Source: CADEDV01 sp964437415
GTDB lineage: Bacteria > Bacteroidota > Bacteroidia > Chitinophagales > Chitinophagaceae
Direction of reading: 5' to 3'
DNA length: 64,000 bases
NCBI GenBank assembly: GCA_964437415.1
Contig: CAYTGN010000017.1
Coordinates: 17,248-81,247 of the forward strand
Below the pieces are notes generated by a model, which searched no databases, had not been told where the DNA came from, and was given only the letters and a program-made list of their open reading frames with translations. The position numbers and the translations under genes are program-made. Of this stretch, positions 1-9,750 are shown piece after piece (positions within the stretch are counted from its first letter, which is position 1; each line of letters begins with the position of its first letter).

Positions 1-75
1 AGCAGGAATACCACAGAAAAAAGCACAGTATAAAAAATACCTTTGAATAGACGACTTTAAAAATTGTGATTTCAT
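1..75 (-). CDS. N-terminus of a secreted protein, cut by the window edge
   Basis: An ATG on the minus strand at 75 opens a frame that runs without a stop to the window edge, giving 25 residues: a basic start (MKSQFLKSSIQR) followed by a hydrophobic stretch (YFLYCAFFCGIPA). This looks like the beginning of a signal peptide. The start lies only 12 bp after the stop of the upstream BNR protein, as expected for the next gene of the same operon. Nothing can be said about function; a further secreted glycan-active or sialidase-fold protein would fit the context, but that is inference. Confidence 0.6.
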   Translation of the reverse strand, partial: MKSQFLKSSIQRYFLYCAFFCGIPA

Positions 76-87
76 AATCATTATAAC

Positions 88-1365
88 TTATTTATAAACA
101 ACTAAGGCCTTCAAGGGAACTCTTGTAATGCCAATATCTTCTTTTCCGATTGAATACAACGTGTACAAAGTATCTGACTGCACAATAGAACTCGAATATG
201 CGAACCCGGGATTGCGGCCCCTTATTCCCGGAATACGAAAGGTTTTGGGTGCTCCGCTCCGCAAGACGAAGACCCGGTCAAAGCTGTAGCCATCACGACT
301 GATTGAAACTGTCATGGGGTCACGGTTCATGTATAATGCTTTATCAAACTCAGGTGCAATCTGATTTCCTATTAACAACACAGTTCCATCACTCAATTTT
401 ATCGCCTGACACCTGCTCGGAGAATCGGGTATATTGGTTGGATAGGGTTTCCCCCATTTATTTATCCCCTCAGGAAAACTTACATAGAGCCTGTTATTAT
501 GTACCGGGTTAGAAGGTGTACCCCAATTTCTCAACATTACTATTTGCTGTCCATCCGATGCCTGGTAAGAAAAACTTTCTATAAGCTCAGCGCCGTCAAT
601 TGCCTTTCTATCCACACCCTGATTACCGGAAGCCCACCAACTGACATGGTTGTTTTGCTTATACCAAGCAAGAATTTTTGATGCAATCTCATTCTGATAT
701 ACTGTGTTTGTTTGCTTCGTGATAAAGCCGGGAAGAACTGCCTTTTCGGGTAACCCAGATAACAAAAAAGCCTCCTGGTTGCTATCACCTGGCTCTGCGC
801 AAATAGCAATTGGGTATGGAGCAGCTCCCGGAGAGAAAACATAAACAACAGCATATAAAATATCATCAACAATAACCCAGCGGTCCGGCTTCAAATGAAT
901 TCCCCTCTCGCTTCGGGGTCTGACAGGACCCGGTGCTGGCATTAGCTCAGCCGGTGAGATCCATTTTCCCCACTCCACAGATTTTGAATAGAGTACCCTT
1001 TGTCCTGGTGCATCTTCGCCATAACGATGGTTTCCCCACATTGCATAAAATGTACCCTTGTGAAAAATGAGACAAGAATAATGGTTATAAGCTCCTTCCG
1101 TACTATCTGCGGGCTGCCATACAGAGGCATGCCTGGCATTTTCAACAAGTGTAAATCCCCTGTTTATACTATCATTTTGGGCAGGCATAGGCAATGCCCA
1201 CATGGGTATTACCGGTATAGAATCCTTCGTAAAGGAATAAGTCTTAATTTTCTTAGAACCCGCCTGAACCTCCACAAAAGCAGCTTTCTTTTGCAGCATA
1301 CAATTCAAACCCACTGACAGTACAATCATGAAAATATATGTAATCCAAATTTTTTGATGCATCAC
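88..1365 (-). CDS. Secreted sialidase-fold (BNR-like) protein
   Basis: 425 aa with an N-terminal hydrophobic export signal (about residues 5-25, ending near a Cys-containing segment). The body is beta-rich with many Trp/Gly/Asp turns, and segments such as ISRDGYSF and LYSKSVEWGKW resemble degenerate Asp-box blades of the six-bladed sialidase fold; canonical SxDxGxxW boxes are poorly kept. It follows the next BNR protein by 40 bp and belongs to the SusC-SusD-BNR-BNR transcript. Expected location is periplasm or cell surface. Sialidase-fold proteins in such loci may be glycoside hydrolases, lyases or binding proteins, so sialidase activity should not be assumed. Fold assignment is moderately sure, function is not known. 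Confidence 0.6.
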   Translation of the reverse strand: MMHQKIWITYIFMIVLSVGLNCMLQKKAAFVEVQAGSKKIKTYSFTKDSIPVIPMWALPMPAQNDSINRGFTLVENARHASVWQPADSTEGAYNHYSCLIFHKGTFYAMWGNHRYGEDAPGQRVLYSKSVEWGKWISPAELMPAPGPVRPRSERGIHLKPDRWVIVDDILYAVVYVFSPGAAPYPIAICAEPGDSNQEAFLLSGLPEKAVLPGFITKQTNTVYQNEIASKILAWYKQNNHVSWWASGNQGVDRKAIDGAELIESFSYQASDGQQIVMLRNWGTPSNPVHNNRLYVSFPEGINKWGKPYPTNIPDSPSRCQAIKLSDGTVLLIGNQIAPEFDKALYMNRDPMTVSISRDGYSFDRVFVLRSGAPKTFRIPGIRGRNPGFAYSSSIVQSDTLYTLYSIGKEDIGITRVPLKALVVYK

Positions 1366-1405
1366 CGATTATTATTTGCCTAATAAAATAAGCCTATTTC
1401 TATCG

Positions 1406-2980
1406 TTACTCAACTTTACTGATTACCTGCATTTTTGACTCTCTGTCCGGAAGACTCCCATTAATAATATTATCCTCCGTAAACTTTATCATCAGAATTT
1501 CTTTCTCTTCCCTGCGGCCACGATCATAGCACAAATAGATCATTCCATTTTCATCTTCTACTGCGTCGGGGTAGGATACATTTACTCTGTCATCCAGCAA
1601 TAACTTGTGCGGCCAGGTTTGCCCATCATCCTCCGACAGGTATGCTGTCAGATTTTTCCTGGTTTTTCTCTCCTGATCTTCATTAAATACCAGGAGAAGG
1701 CGACCGGATTTTAAGCGTCCGATATAAAGCCGGGAATTTGCCGACCCGGGCAAGTTTGTCAAATCATTCAAAGGAGACCAGTTTACTCCCTTGTCAGCAG
1801 AAAAACTACTCTTAATATTTCTTTGCAACAACCAAATACGGTGGTCACGCAATTCGACTATCATATGCTCATAAAAATTCTGATCCGGCTGATTCAATGG
1901 TCCGCCCTGCATATTCCAGGTTTTTCCTTTATCACTTGACAGATAAACGGTACTTCTCGGTTCAGGAACCCATTGATATGAGGGTAACAGCCATTCTCCA
2001 CCAGATAAAACAATTGGCTTATTCCGTGTTAACCCATTACAGAGCCGATAAGGACTACTGAATTCTATTTCATTCTTCTCAGGATATTCTACTTTCACCG
2101 CCCAGGTACCCCAGACACCATCAAATCCCCGGTTCCCGCTGTTTTGCACCCAAAAAATCCACAATGAGCCATCTGGATCTTTCCAAAGCTGAGGGTCCAT
2201 CACCCTGACAGTAGTATCAGGGTGACTGATAACAATCGCAGGGTCTACCCAATCTTTGCCCTCATTATCACTATATGAAACTATCCCATAATTACCCGGA
2301 GCCGGCTCTCTCTCTCCGCCTGAAAACCAGGCACCCCATAGGCGTTTGCCCGTTTTCTCAATGGAGGGGCAGCCTTGCCAAAGACGAGCTCCTATTGAAT
2401 ACAATTTATCTTCCGGTCTAACAATCAAATGCGCTGCTATATTCTGAGAAGGTAAAATATCAGGTGAAAAAAAAACAATAGCCCAGCTATCCAGTTGGTA
2501 AAACGGTAAGCGAAAACTTTTGTATTCAATCTGCTTACTGTACAATACCAGCCTTGACTTCTGTTTATTTAATAATCCTGTCAGCTCAACATCAACCTTT
2601 TTAAACTGCTGCTGCTTTAAGTAATCTTCCTGCGAAAATAATTCGCCAGTGGCGGGAGTAACTATATATAACAATCCCGTTGTTGTCAGCATTACAGGCT
2701 GAGCCGATTTCATTGGCGCCTGAACAAATGCCTTGCTTTTTAGTACTGAAGGAACTTTTCTGAAGACAATATTCTGGTCACTAAAAACCCTGGTTCCTTT
2801 TTTGGCAATAGATTTATATTTACCTGCTGCAGGCTCAACAACAGCCAGGTTATTGGTCATAACCGTTTGCGCTGCTGTATCTAATCCAGAAAACAGTATA
2901 CTGAATAAAATCAATAACGCTGGCTTAAGTAACCGGGAATACTTATCAAACCTGTACCTGCTAATTTTCAACAAGGCCAT
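1406..2980 (-). CDS. Secreted sialidase-family (BNR/Asp-box) protein
   Basis: 524 aa with a signal peptide (hydrophobic core around residues 18-37, AAQ cleavage region). The C-terminal two thirds carry clear Asp-boxes: SYSDNEGKDW, SSDKGKTW, SADKGVNW and SEDDGQTW, which mark successive blades of the sialidase beta-propeller. The N-terminal ~150 residues are a separate region without recognisable motifs. Upstream neighbour is SusD (34 bp), downstream is another BNR protein (40 bp), so it is likely exported and acts on the ligand taken up by the SusCD pair. The conserved arginine triad of true sialidases cannot be confirmed by eye, so substrate and even catalysis are open. Confidence 0.75.
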   Translation of the reverse strand: MALLKISRYRFDKYSRLLKPALLILFSILFSGLDTAAQTVMTNNLAVVEPAAGKYKSIAKKGTRVFSDQNIVFRKVPSVLKSKAFVQAPMKSAQPVMLTTTGLLYIVTPATGELFSQEDYLKQQQFKKVDVELTGLLNKQKSRLVLYSKQIEYKSFRLPFYQLDSWAIVFFSPDILPSQNIAAHLIVRPEDKLYSIGARLWQGCPSIEKTGKRLWGAWFSGGEREPAPGNYGIVSYSDNEGKDWVDPAIVISHPDTTVRVMDPQLWKDPDGSLWIFWVQNSGNRGFDGVWGTWAVKVEYPEKNEIEFSSPYRLCNGLTRNKPIVLSGGEWLLPSYQWVPEPRSTVYLSSDKGKTWNMQGGPLNQPDQNFYEHMIVELRDHRIWLLQRNIKSSFSADKGVNWSPLNDLTNLPGSANSRLYIGRLKSGRLLLVFNEDQERKTRKNLTAYLSEDDGQTWPHKLLLDDRVNVSYPDAVEDENGMIYLCYDRGRREEKEILMIKFTEDNIINGSLPDRESKMQVISKVE

Positions 2981-3014
2981 CAGACTAGCTTTCGTTATGA
3001 AACTCCTTTAAATA

Positions 3015-4661
3015 CTAATACCCGGGATTTTGTTCCAGTATAGCCCCTGTGTTAGCATCAATTGCTGTCTGAGGAATTGGCCACCACTGATGATGTGGTT
3101 GAACTGAATTTCTTGTTACAGCCCTGATACTATACTGCTTTACTCTTTCAACCAATTTTCCCATTCGCACCAAGGTTCTGCGTCTTGGCTCTTCAGTAAT
3201 CAGTTCCCTGGCTCTTTCATCCAGTATGTATTCTATGCTAATATCAGATGGTTGTGCCAAAGAAGCCTGTGCTCTGCTTCGTACAACGTTAATATCGTTT
3301 GCTGCATTAACAGGATCACCTGCCCTAAAATAAGCTTCTGCTCTCAACAAATAGGTTTCTGCCAGGCGATAAACCATAAAGTCCTGATATGTGCGGCCCG
3401 ACCAATTAACACTGGTATAAGTGAGAGTTCCAACCTTTCCTTCAATCTTTCTGATCACAGGATATATGTTTTGCATGGTATCCACTTCAGCCGTAAACGG
3501 ACCTGTTACTAGTTGTCCAAAATATGCGGAACTCGGGTTAGTCCAGCGGAATTCTCGTCTTATATTAAACCTTGAATTTCTCATATCGGTGTTCCAGTTG
3601 TCTGACCATAGTTGGTAAAGGAAATAGGGCGTAGGTCTTACTTGCCCTGTTCCTCTTCCCATGCTGTCAACCACGACCATCCCTGATCTTCCATCGGGGT
3701 CTCTAAGACGTTCATACCAAGGTCCCCAATTCCTAAGTCTATTATTAGCATTGCTCCCACCCTGACCACCAGGCGTTAAATCTTCAAATTGCCATACATA
3801 TATAGATTCCAAGTTTCCAGAGCTTCTGTTTTGGTTCCCGTCTCTGAACAGATCTGAAAAAACATCACCCGGCAAAGTACGTTCAGTTCCAAAACGGTTT
3901 GTCATAAGTTGGTACAATCCTGAATTGATGACCTTACCTGCTGACTCAATAGCTTTTTGATACTGATTTAACGAGATATAGACTTCAGTCAATAAATGAT
4001 CAGCAGCAGCCTTTACAATCCTGCCTTCTCTTTCTCTGGGAACAGTAGGTGGTAACCATTGTGAAGCAAACTCCAGGTCCTCTCTTGCAAAATTCAACAC
4101 TTCTTCTCTTGTGGCACGAACATAATCGTTTTTGGGACTTAAATATATTGTATCAATAATAGGAACCCCTCCATATAAGTTGGCAAGCAAATTATGTGTA
4201 TATGCCCTGAAAAATCTAGCTTCGGCTATTATAGCATTCTTAGCTTCCTGACTTGACCAGATGTTATTAAGTTCCGGTTTGTTGGCATATGTGATAATCG
4301 TATTGGCTCTTAAGAGCATTTCCCCGTAAGCCCAGTTCCACACCCATAGCACAGGATTAACTGTTGGTGTAAGTAATGTAGCATAGTTATTACTGACAAC
4401 AGAAATATTTCCAAACGATGCTACATCCGTTGAGTTTTGCATAATATAGAAATAAGTTGATCCATCCCTGGCTGACATTTCATCCCTGGCAGCGGCATGC
4501 AATGCAGTCATATAATTGTTGAATCCTGACTCCGAGGTCAATACTCCAACTGTGCTGAACTGTGAAAGCGGAGTTTCGTTCAAGAAATCTTTCTTGCATG
4601 ACAAATGGAGAGTGCATATCGTCATACTTATTAAGGCCATCTGTATATTATACGATTTCAT
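3015..4661 (-). CDS. SusD/RagB-family nutrient-binding lipoprotein
   Basis: Surface lipoprotein partner of the SusC transporter encoded just upstream (25-bp gap). The start at 4661 is preferred over an in-frame ATG 18 codons further upstream because it gives a standard lipoprotein signal, MKSYNIQ... ending LHLSC with the lipidated Cys at residue 22. The 548-aa mature type has the usual features: an N-terminal SusD-like segment with ARFFRAYTHNLLANLYGGVPI, a TPR-like helical core, and the C-terminal RagB/SusD signature DERARELITEEPRRRTLVRMGKL, ending in LEQNPGY, typical for the family. It binds the ligand at the outer membrane and caps the SusC barrel. Confidence 0.92.
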   Translation of the reverse strand: MKSYNIQMALISMTICTLHLSCKKDFLNETPLSQFSTVGVLTSESGFNNYMTALHAAARDEMSARDGSTYFYIMQNSTDVASFGNISVVSNNYATLLTPTVNPVLWVWNWAYGEMLLRANTIITYANKPELNNIWSSQEAKNAIIAEARFFRAYTHNLLANLYGGVPIIDTIYLSPKNDYVRATREEVLNFAREDLEFASQWLPPTVPREREGRIVKAAADHLLTEVYISLNQYQKAIESAGKVINSGLYQLMTNRFGTERTLPGDVFSDLFRDGNQNRSSGNLESIYVWQFEDLTPGGQGGSNANNRLRNWGPWYERLRDPDGRSGMVVVDSMGRGTGQVRPTPYFLYQLWSDNWNTDMRNSRFNIRREFRWTNPSSAYFGQLVTGPFTAEVDTMQNIYPVIRKIEGKVGTLTYTSVNWSGRTYQDFMVYRLAETYLLRAEAYFRAGDPVNAANDINVVRSRAQASLAQPSDISIEYILDERARELITEEPRRRTLVRMGKLVERVKQYSIRAVTRNSVQPHHQWWPIPQTAIDANTGAILEQNPGY

Positions 4662-4686
4662 ATAAAATGATTTTAAGAATGAACAA

Positions 4687-7668
4687 TTAGAATGCAACAC
4701 GAAAACCAACAGCAAAAGACCTTGCGATTGGGAAACTTGTTACTGTTTCAGGATTAGTTCCCTGCCAATCGGTAAAAGTTGCCAGGTTTTTCCCACTGGC
4801 ATAAACACTCAGATTTGAAAGCTTGAATTTTTGAAGCATTTCATTGGGAAAGTTGTATACCAATGAAACATCCTGTATCCGAATAAAATCACGGCTTACA
4901 TACCAGTTATGCCCCAATACACTTCTTCTATATAAAAGGGAGGGCCTACTAGCATTAGGATTATCCTCAGTCCACCAATCCGCATCTATCATATTGGAAG
5001 GTCTCATAGGGTCAACACTATCGAAATTATAGTCCATTTCATTAAAGATACCCAACCAACCTCTCATTGCATTTACAAAAACTGATAATTGGAAATTTCC
5101 ATAGGAAACTGTATTTGTAATACCCCATCGGAATTTTGGCTGAGCCTGCCCGACAATCGTTCGATCACCGGCAGCGTTGATTAACCCGTCGCCATTTAAA
5201 TCTTTAAACCTGGCAAACCCCGGAAGAAACCCGGTTGGCAGGGGCTCGTTTTTCTGGTATATACCGTCATATACATAATCATAAAAAACATTAATTGGTT
5301 TACCAATAAACCACCTGTTACCCAGATCATCATCTTCCTTTCCATCTCCATCAGCATCAACTCCATAAAGACTTACTATTTCATTGTGATTATGAGAAAA
5401 TACAATATCTGATGTCCATTCGAATTTCTTAGACCTGACGTTGACTGTGTTCAGAGTAACTTCGACCCCTTTGTTATCCACCCTTCCCAAATTGGTCCAA
5501 ACAGAAGTGTAACCTGTCATAATTGGCAGGGATCTTTCTACCAACAAATCCTTTGTCTTCATATGGTACAACTCAACTGTGCCGCCAATCCTACCGTCAA
5601 GAATAGAAAAATCAACCCCAAGATTGGCCATATAAGTTGTTTCCCATTTCAAATCAGCATTAGATATATTGGATGGATAGATTCCTAGTGAAGGGTTATT
5701 ACCATCTCCAAACACATAATTGAGAGTATTTGCCAGGCTTAAAGACTGGTAGGGTGAAATAGCCTGGTTTCCGACAGCACCATAAGATAAACGCAACTTG
5801 AGCATGTTAAAAACATTCATCTTCTTCACAAATTCTTCATCGGAAGCGACCCATGAAACCGCAGCAGAGGGAAACGTAGCAAATTTATTATTCTGAGCAA
5901 AAACAGAACTACCATCTCTTCTTGCAGTTAAAGTCAATAAATACCGATTCTTAAACCGATAGTTAAGTCTGGCCATAGATGATATTCCGGAGGTTCGCTC
6001 CGCTGAAGATATCATGGTGAAATTAGAACCGGCTTGTAAATTATTCCAGCCGAGTACATCAAAAGCGAGTTGATTAGAGGAAGCTGTAGTGGATTCGAAA
6101 CCAAATTCATTAGAACCATACATGAGTGTAGCATCAATTGCATGATCTCTTCCAAACTTCTTATTGTAATCAAGTATATTTTCCAGGACCCAATCGCTTG
6201 CTTTCCAGTTTCTTTTTGAAGCCTCCGTGTTATTCGTATTCAGGTAAATGTCCTGCTTTGTGAACTGATAATCCCGAATCCAGCGGTAATTCTTTGAAAT
6301 GTTTAACCGGTATGACAACCCTTCAATTCCTGGAATTTTTATTATAGTATAGAAATTTGAAAAAAGATTGCTCCTTACATTTTCATTTTTTGTCAGAAAG
6401 GAAACTCGTAAAGGGTTAGGAGAAGCCCCCTGGTCTTCCGGCACCGTAAACTGCGTTGGAGTTCCGTCAGGTCGGAACCAGGTCCCATAAGGACTTTGAC
6501 GCAAGGCCCTGTTAACTTCGGCAGGGACACCTGATTGATCATTTTCTGAAAACATTGCATTAGTCCCTATCGTTAACCAAGGAGCTATCTTAATATCAAA
6601 GTTGGCACGAAAGGAAACCCTTTTTAGATTGTCATTATGGACCAGGCCATTCTCTTTTGAATATGCCCCTGATATGAAATAGTTTACTGTTTGTGATTTT
6701 CCAGCAATACTTAAATCAGTTGAAAATATCTGTCCTTGTTGCGAAACCAAATCGTAAGCATCAATTGTTCTGCCCGCTGAATAGTTTTCCATTTCGGTGA
6801 GAGTAAGAAAAGTAGAAGGATCATTGGGGTCGTAAGGAATTCCTGATAAATCACGAATTGTCATTGACTTTTGCAAATACCTCTCCGGGGACATCAGATT
6901 TAGCTTGTTACTCCAATCCGATGTACCATAAAAAGTATTTAAACGTATTGTAGGTTTCTCCGATTTGCCTTTTTTTGAAGTAATCAAAATCACTCCATTA
7001 GCAGCCCTTGAACCATAAATTGCAGAAGCACTTGCATCTTTAAGCACTTCAATAGATTCAATATCATTAGGGTTAATATCAATAAAACTGCCATTAAAAA
7101 AGATTCCATCTAATATGATTAGCGGACTATTACTGGCACTTAAAGAACGTGGTCCCCTGATCAAAATTGAACCATTTTGACCGGGCCTGCCGTTATCCGT
7201 AAACTGCACCCCTGCTACACGACCCCGGAGAGCCTGTGTGACGTTGGTATTTGGTGAGTTCTCCGTTTCAGACATGTTAACTTTAGAAATAGAGCCAGTT
7301 ATATTTCGCTTTGATTTGGCTCCATAACCTACCACTATCACCTGGTCCATTGAACCTGGTTTTGCAATCATAAATACCTCATACACAAGTTTCGATGTAA
7401 CTTCAATTTCCTGTGGTTCTATTTCTGAACCAGTAAATACCAATATCTCGCCATTCTTTGCGCTAATACTGAATTTACCGTTGAGACCGGTAACAGTTCC
7501 CCGATCGGTTCCTTTAATTGTCACAGATACCCCTTCCAGAGTACCATTAATATCTGTAACGGTTCCTGTCCGGGTGATCTCCTGCTGGGCAAAGAGACCG
7601 ATGGCAATAAAAAAAACGCAGACTGTTAAAAGTCCACGATACATTTTTCTGGCAGCAATTCTTTTCAT
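4687..7668 (-). CDS. SusC/RagA-family TonB-dependent outer-membrane transporter
   Basis: 993 aa. Signal peptide at 1-27 (GLFAQ end), a carboxypeptidase-regulatory-like beta-sandwich (about 32-105), then the plug domain beginning near DQVIVVGYGAKSKRNITGS and including LRGRVAGVQ, ILIRGPRSL and IEVLKDASASAIYGSRAANG, all SusC hallmarks, followed by the beta-barrel. Length is normal for SusC. It imports the ligand bound by the downstream SusD in a TonB-driven step. A 433-bp gap precedes it, so it probably has its own promoter; I could not find a convincing TTTG/TAnnTTTG pair on the minus strand there. Confidence 0.95.
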   Translation of the reverse strand: MKRIAARKMYRGLLTVCVFFIAIGLFAQQEITRTGTVTDINGTLEGVSVTIKGTDRGTVTGLNGKFSISAKNGEILVFTGSEIEPQEIEVTSKLVYEVFMIAKPGSMDQVIVVGYGAKSKRNITGSISKVNMSETENSPNTNVTQALRGRVAGVQFTDNGRPGQNGSILIRGPRSLSASNSPLIILDGIFFNGSFIDINPNDIESIEVLKDASASAIYGSRAANGVILITSKKGKSEKPTIRLNTFYGTSDWSNKLNLMSPERYLQKSMTIRDLSGIPYDPNDPSTFLTLTEMENYSAGRTIDAYDLVSQQGQIFSTDLSIAGKSQTVNYFISGAYSKENGLVHNDNLKRVSFRANFDIKIAPWLTIGTNAMFSENDQSGVPAEVNRALRQSPYGTWFRPDGTPTQFTVPEDQGASPNPLRVSFLTKNENVRSNLFSNFYTIIKIPGIEGLSYRLNISKNYRWIRDYQFTKQDIYLNTNNTEASKRNWKASDWVLENILDYNKKFGRDHAIDATLMYGSNEFGFESTTASSNQLAFDVLGWNNLQAGSNFTMISSAERTSGISSMARLNYRFKNRYLLTLTARRDGSSVFAQNNKFATFPSAAVSWVASDEEFVKKMNVFNMLKLRLSYGAVGNQAISPYQSLSLANTLNYVFGDGNNPSLGIYPSNISNADLKWETTYMANLGVDFSILDGRIGGTVELYHMKTKDLLVERSLPIMTGYTSVWTNLGRVDNKGVEVTLNTVNVRSKKFEWTSDIVFSHNHNEIVSLYGVDADGDGKEDDDLGNRWFIGKPINVFYDYVYDGIYQKNEPLPTGFLPGFARFKDLNGDGLINAAGDRTIVGQAQPKFRWGITNTVSYGNFQLSVFVNAMRGWLGIFNEMDYNFDSVDPMRPSNMIDADWWTEDNPNASRPSLLYRRSVLGHNWYVSRDFIRIQDVSLVYNFPNEMLQKFKLSNLSVYASGKNLATFTDWQGTNPETVTSFPIARSFAVGFRVAF

Positions 7669-8101
7669 ATGCGTTAGCGTTAGTGAAGAAATAATTCGGA
7701 AATAAAATTAGAATATGAAAAAAGGAAACTCATCCAATGAATTATCTGGACTGTACAAAATATTATCATAATAAAAAGAGTCCTATAAAACTCAAGCTAG
7801 TGCGTAGGATGACGATTTTAGATTATTCTTTGAACCAATATCCAAATTGCATTACTCTTCAATAAGAGATTTCACATACCCTTACCAATGTAGAATCGGA
7901 AAACAGAGCAATTCTTTCACCTTACTGACTTTAAAGTATTCTATTTTCTGGAATGAAAAGAGACCGAATCGGATAGATATTTTTTGAACTTCTGCCCGAT
8001 CATACATTGCTAAATTTGTGTACTTTGAAGGGAAAAAAAGATATAATGTCTATTGTAATCAACTAAAAAGCGACACTAATTTTCAACCCGCTATGCAACA
8101 G
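7669..8101. other. 433-bp intergenic region upstream of susC
   Basis: No gene found. It must hold the promoter of the susC-susD-BNR transcript (minus strand), but no good box pair is seen; the nearest is TATTTTG near 7755, one base short of TAnnTTTG. On the plus strand TAAATTTG occurs at 8011-8018 with TTTG at 7983-7986 (24-bp spacing, longer than usual) but there is no plus-strand gene for it to drive. The stretch is AT-rich with no convincing inverted repeat. Confidence 0.5.
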
Positions 8102-9691
8102 TTATGGCATTTTCCTGATTGCTTTACCCGGCCTAAGACCCGTATGCTTCCCTTCGTTTATAACTACTTGTCCATCTACCAAAACGAATTGGAATCCTTC
8201 AGAGAATTGATGCGGCTCTTCATAAGTTGCATTGTCCTGAACCTTTTCAGGATCAAAAATAACCAGGTCTGCGTCATAACCCGGAATTATCAACCCTTTA
8301 CCTCCTATTTGCAAGTGACGGGCAGGTAGCGATGTCATACGTCTTATGGCCTCTTCGAGACTAATCAGTTGCATATCTCTGACATAACGTCCAAGAACCC
8401 GGGCATTGGCTCCATATGCTCTAGGGTGTAACTGACCGCTACCTAAAACCCTGATGCCTGCATCGGAAATACAAACATTGTGCGGATATTTAAGAATATT
8501 CTTCACATCTGCTTCACTCATATCATGAAATATCATTGCGGCACCTCCATTCTCCATCAATTCCAATATTGTTTCAGCTTCTTGATCAGCCTTTCTTTTG
8601 CGTCCCTTCAATACATTAATCTCCTCAATACTTTTTCCATTTAAGCTTGTATCAGTTTTATATTGAGCCACCACAGTATAACTGAAATGCCTAAGCTTTC
8701 TTTTCTTCAGATTATCAAGTAAGAATTTTTTTGCAAAACGCCTCATATGAGGTTGCCTCAATCGAGCCTGAACTGAATCAGGTCCGTCGCTCAAGAACTC
8801 TTTAGGAAACAATGTACTTAAATGTGTACTGCTTGCTGTATAAGGATACTGGTCAATAACAACATTGATACTTTCCTTCCTGGCGTTAATTATTTGCTGC
8901 AATGCTTTCCCTGATTTTCCCCAGTTTTGATGACCTCCTACTTTAAAATGAGAAATCTGGACACGAGAACCAGTTTTTCTTCCAATACTCAATGCCTCCT
9001 CAATTGCTTCGGAAATTTCATCCGCCTCATTCCGCATATGGGTGGCATAAGTGCCGTTGTACTTTGCACTAATTTTTGCCAGTCTTACAACCTCCTCTGT
9101 GGTCGCATATGTTCCCGGTATATAAATTAATCCAGTTGACAACCCAAAGGCACCATCTTTCATGGCCTGCTCAAGAAAATTTTCCATTTTTAACATTTCC
9201 TCTTCACTTGCCTGTCTATTAGCATGTGCTCCCACTACATTTCTTCTCAAGGTACTATGTCCGATAAAAGTACCGACATTAACAGATAACTTTAAACTGT
9301 CAATTTCCTTCAGATGATTCTTGATATTTAGTCGTGAGGACCCGCAATTCCCCACGATAATCGTTGTTACTCCATTGTAAATATAGTTTGTAGCTTCCGG
9401 GTTGCTAAACTCACTACCATCAAGATGAGTATGAATATCAATAAAGCCCGGCGCAATAATCAAACCCTTTGCGTCAATTACTCTCTCCCCAATTCCGCTG
9501 CCAGGAAATACAATAGCCTGAATTTTACCCTTGCTTAACAATATATCGCCGGAATACCATGGATTTCCCGTACCATCAATAATTTTTGCATTGGTTATTA
9601 GAATCTCAGCTTTTTGCTGTGAATAAATTGAATATGTATTTAAAGTAAATACCGCTATTAAAATACTGACTGTTTTAGTTTTCATATTCAA
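8102..9691 (-). CDS. Secreted N-acyl-D-amino-acid deacylase family amidohydrolase
   Basis: 529 aa. Signal peptide 1-25 (TYSIYSQQ). Composite amidohydrolase: an N-terminal beta-sandwich part with TNAKIIDGTGNPWYSGDI, then metal ligands HTH at residues 87-89, the bridging Cys in VGNCGSS (Cys116), GHSTLRR, GLIYIPGTYAT, ATHMRNE, QISHFK and ISDAG (the catalytic Asp), and the closing TSLPARHL and ADLVIFDPEKVQD. These are the conserved elements of the D-aminoacylase family (Zn-dependent hydrolysis of N-acyl-D-amino acids). Export suggests action on D-amino acid amides outside the cytoplasm. It is a tandem paralogue of the gene 59 bp upstream and lies between it and susC. Confidence 0.88.
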   Translation of the reverse strand: MNMKTKTVSILIAVFTLNTYSIYSQQKAEILITNAKIIDGTGNPWYSGDILLSKGKIQAIVFPGSGIGERVIDAKGLIIAPGFIDIHTHLDGSEFSNPEATNYIYNGVTTIIVGNCGSSRLNIKNHLKEIDSLKLSVNVGTFIGHSTLRRNVVGAHANRQASEEEMLKMENFLEQAMKDGAFGLSTGLIYIPGTYATTEEVVRLAKISAKYNGTYATHMRNEADEISEAIEEALSIGRKTGSRVQISHFKVGGHQNWGKSGKALQQIINARKESINVVIDQYPYTASSTHLSTLFPKEFLSDGPDSVQARLRQPHMRRFAKKFLLDNLKKRKLRHFSYTVVAQYKTDTSLNGKSIEEINVLKGRKRKADQEAETILELMENGGAAMIFHDMSEADVKNILKYPHNVCISDAGIRVLGSGQLHPRAYGANARVLGRYVRDMQLISLEEAIRRMTSLPARHLQIGGKGLIIPGYDADLVIFDPEKVQDNATYEEPHQFSEGFQFVLVDGQVVINEGKHTGLRPGKAIRKMP

Positions 9692-9750
9692 TACATATAG
9701 TATTAATTAGAAGAATATGCTGCTGAAATAAAGGCATCATTATATCAAAT

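Noticed and set aside
8018..8329. Plus-strand frame of 103 codons with a TAAATTTG box in front
   Set aside because: Most of it lies antisense to the end of the deacylase gene, the spacing to the TTTG is too long and the product has no recognisable features.
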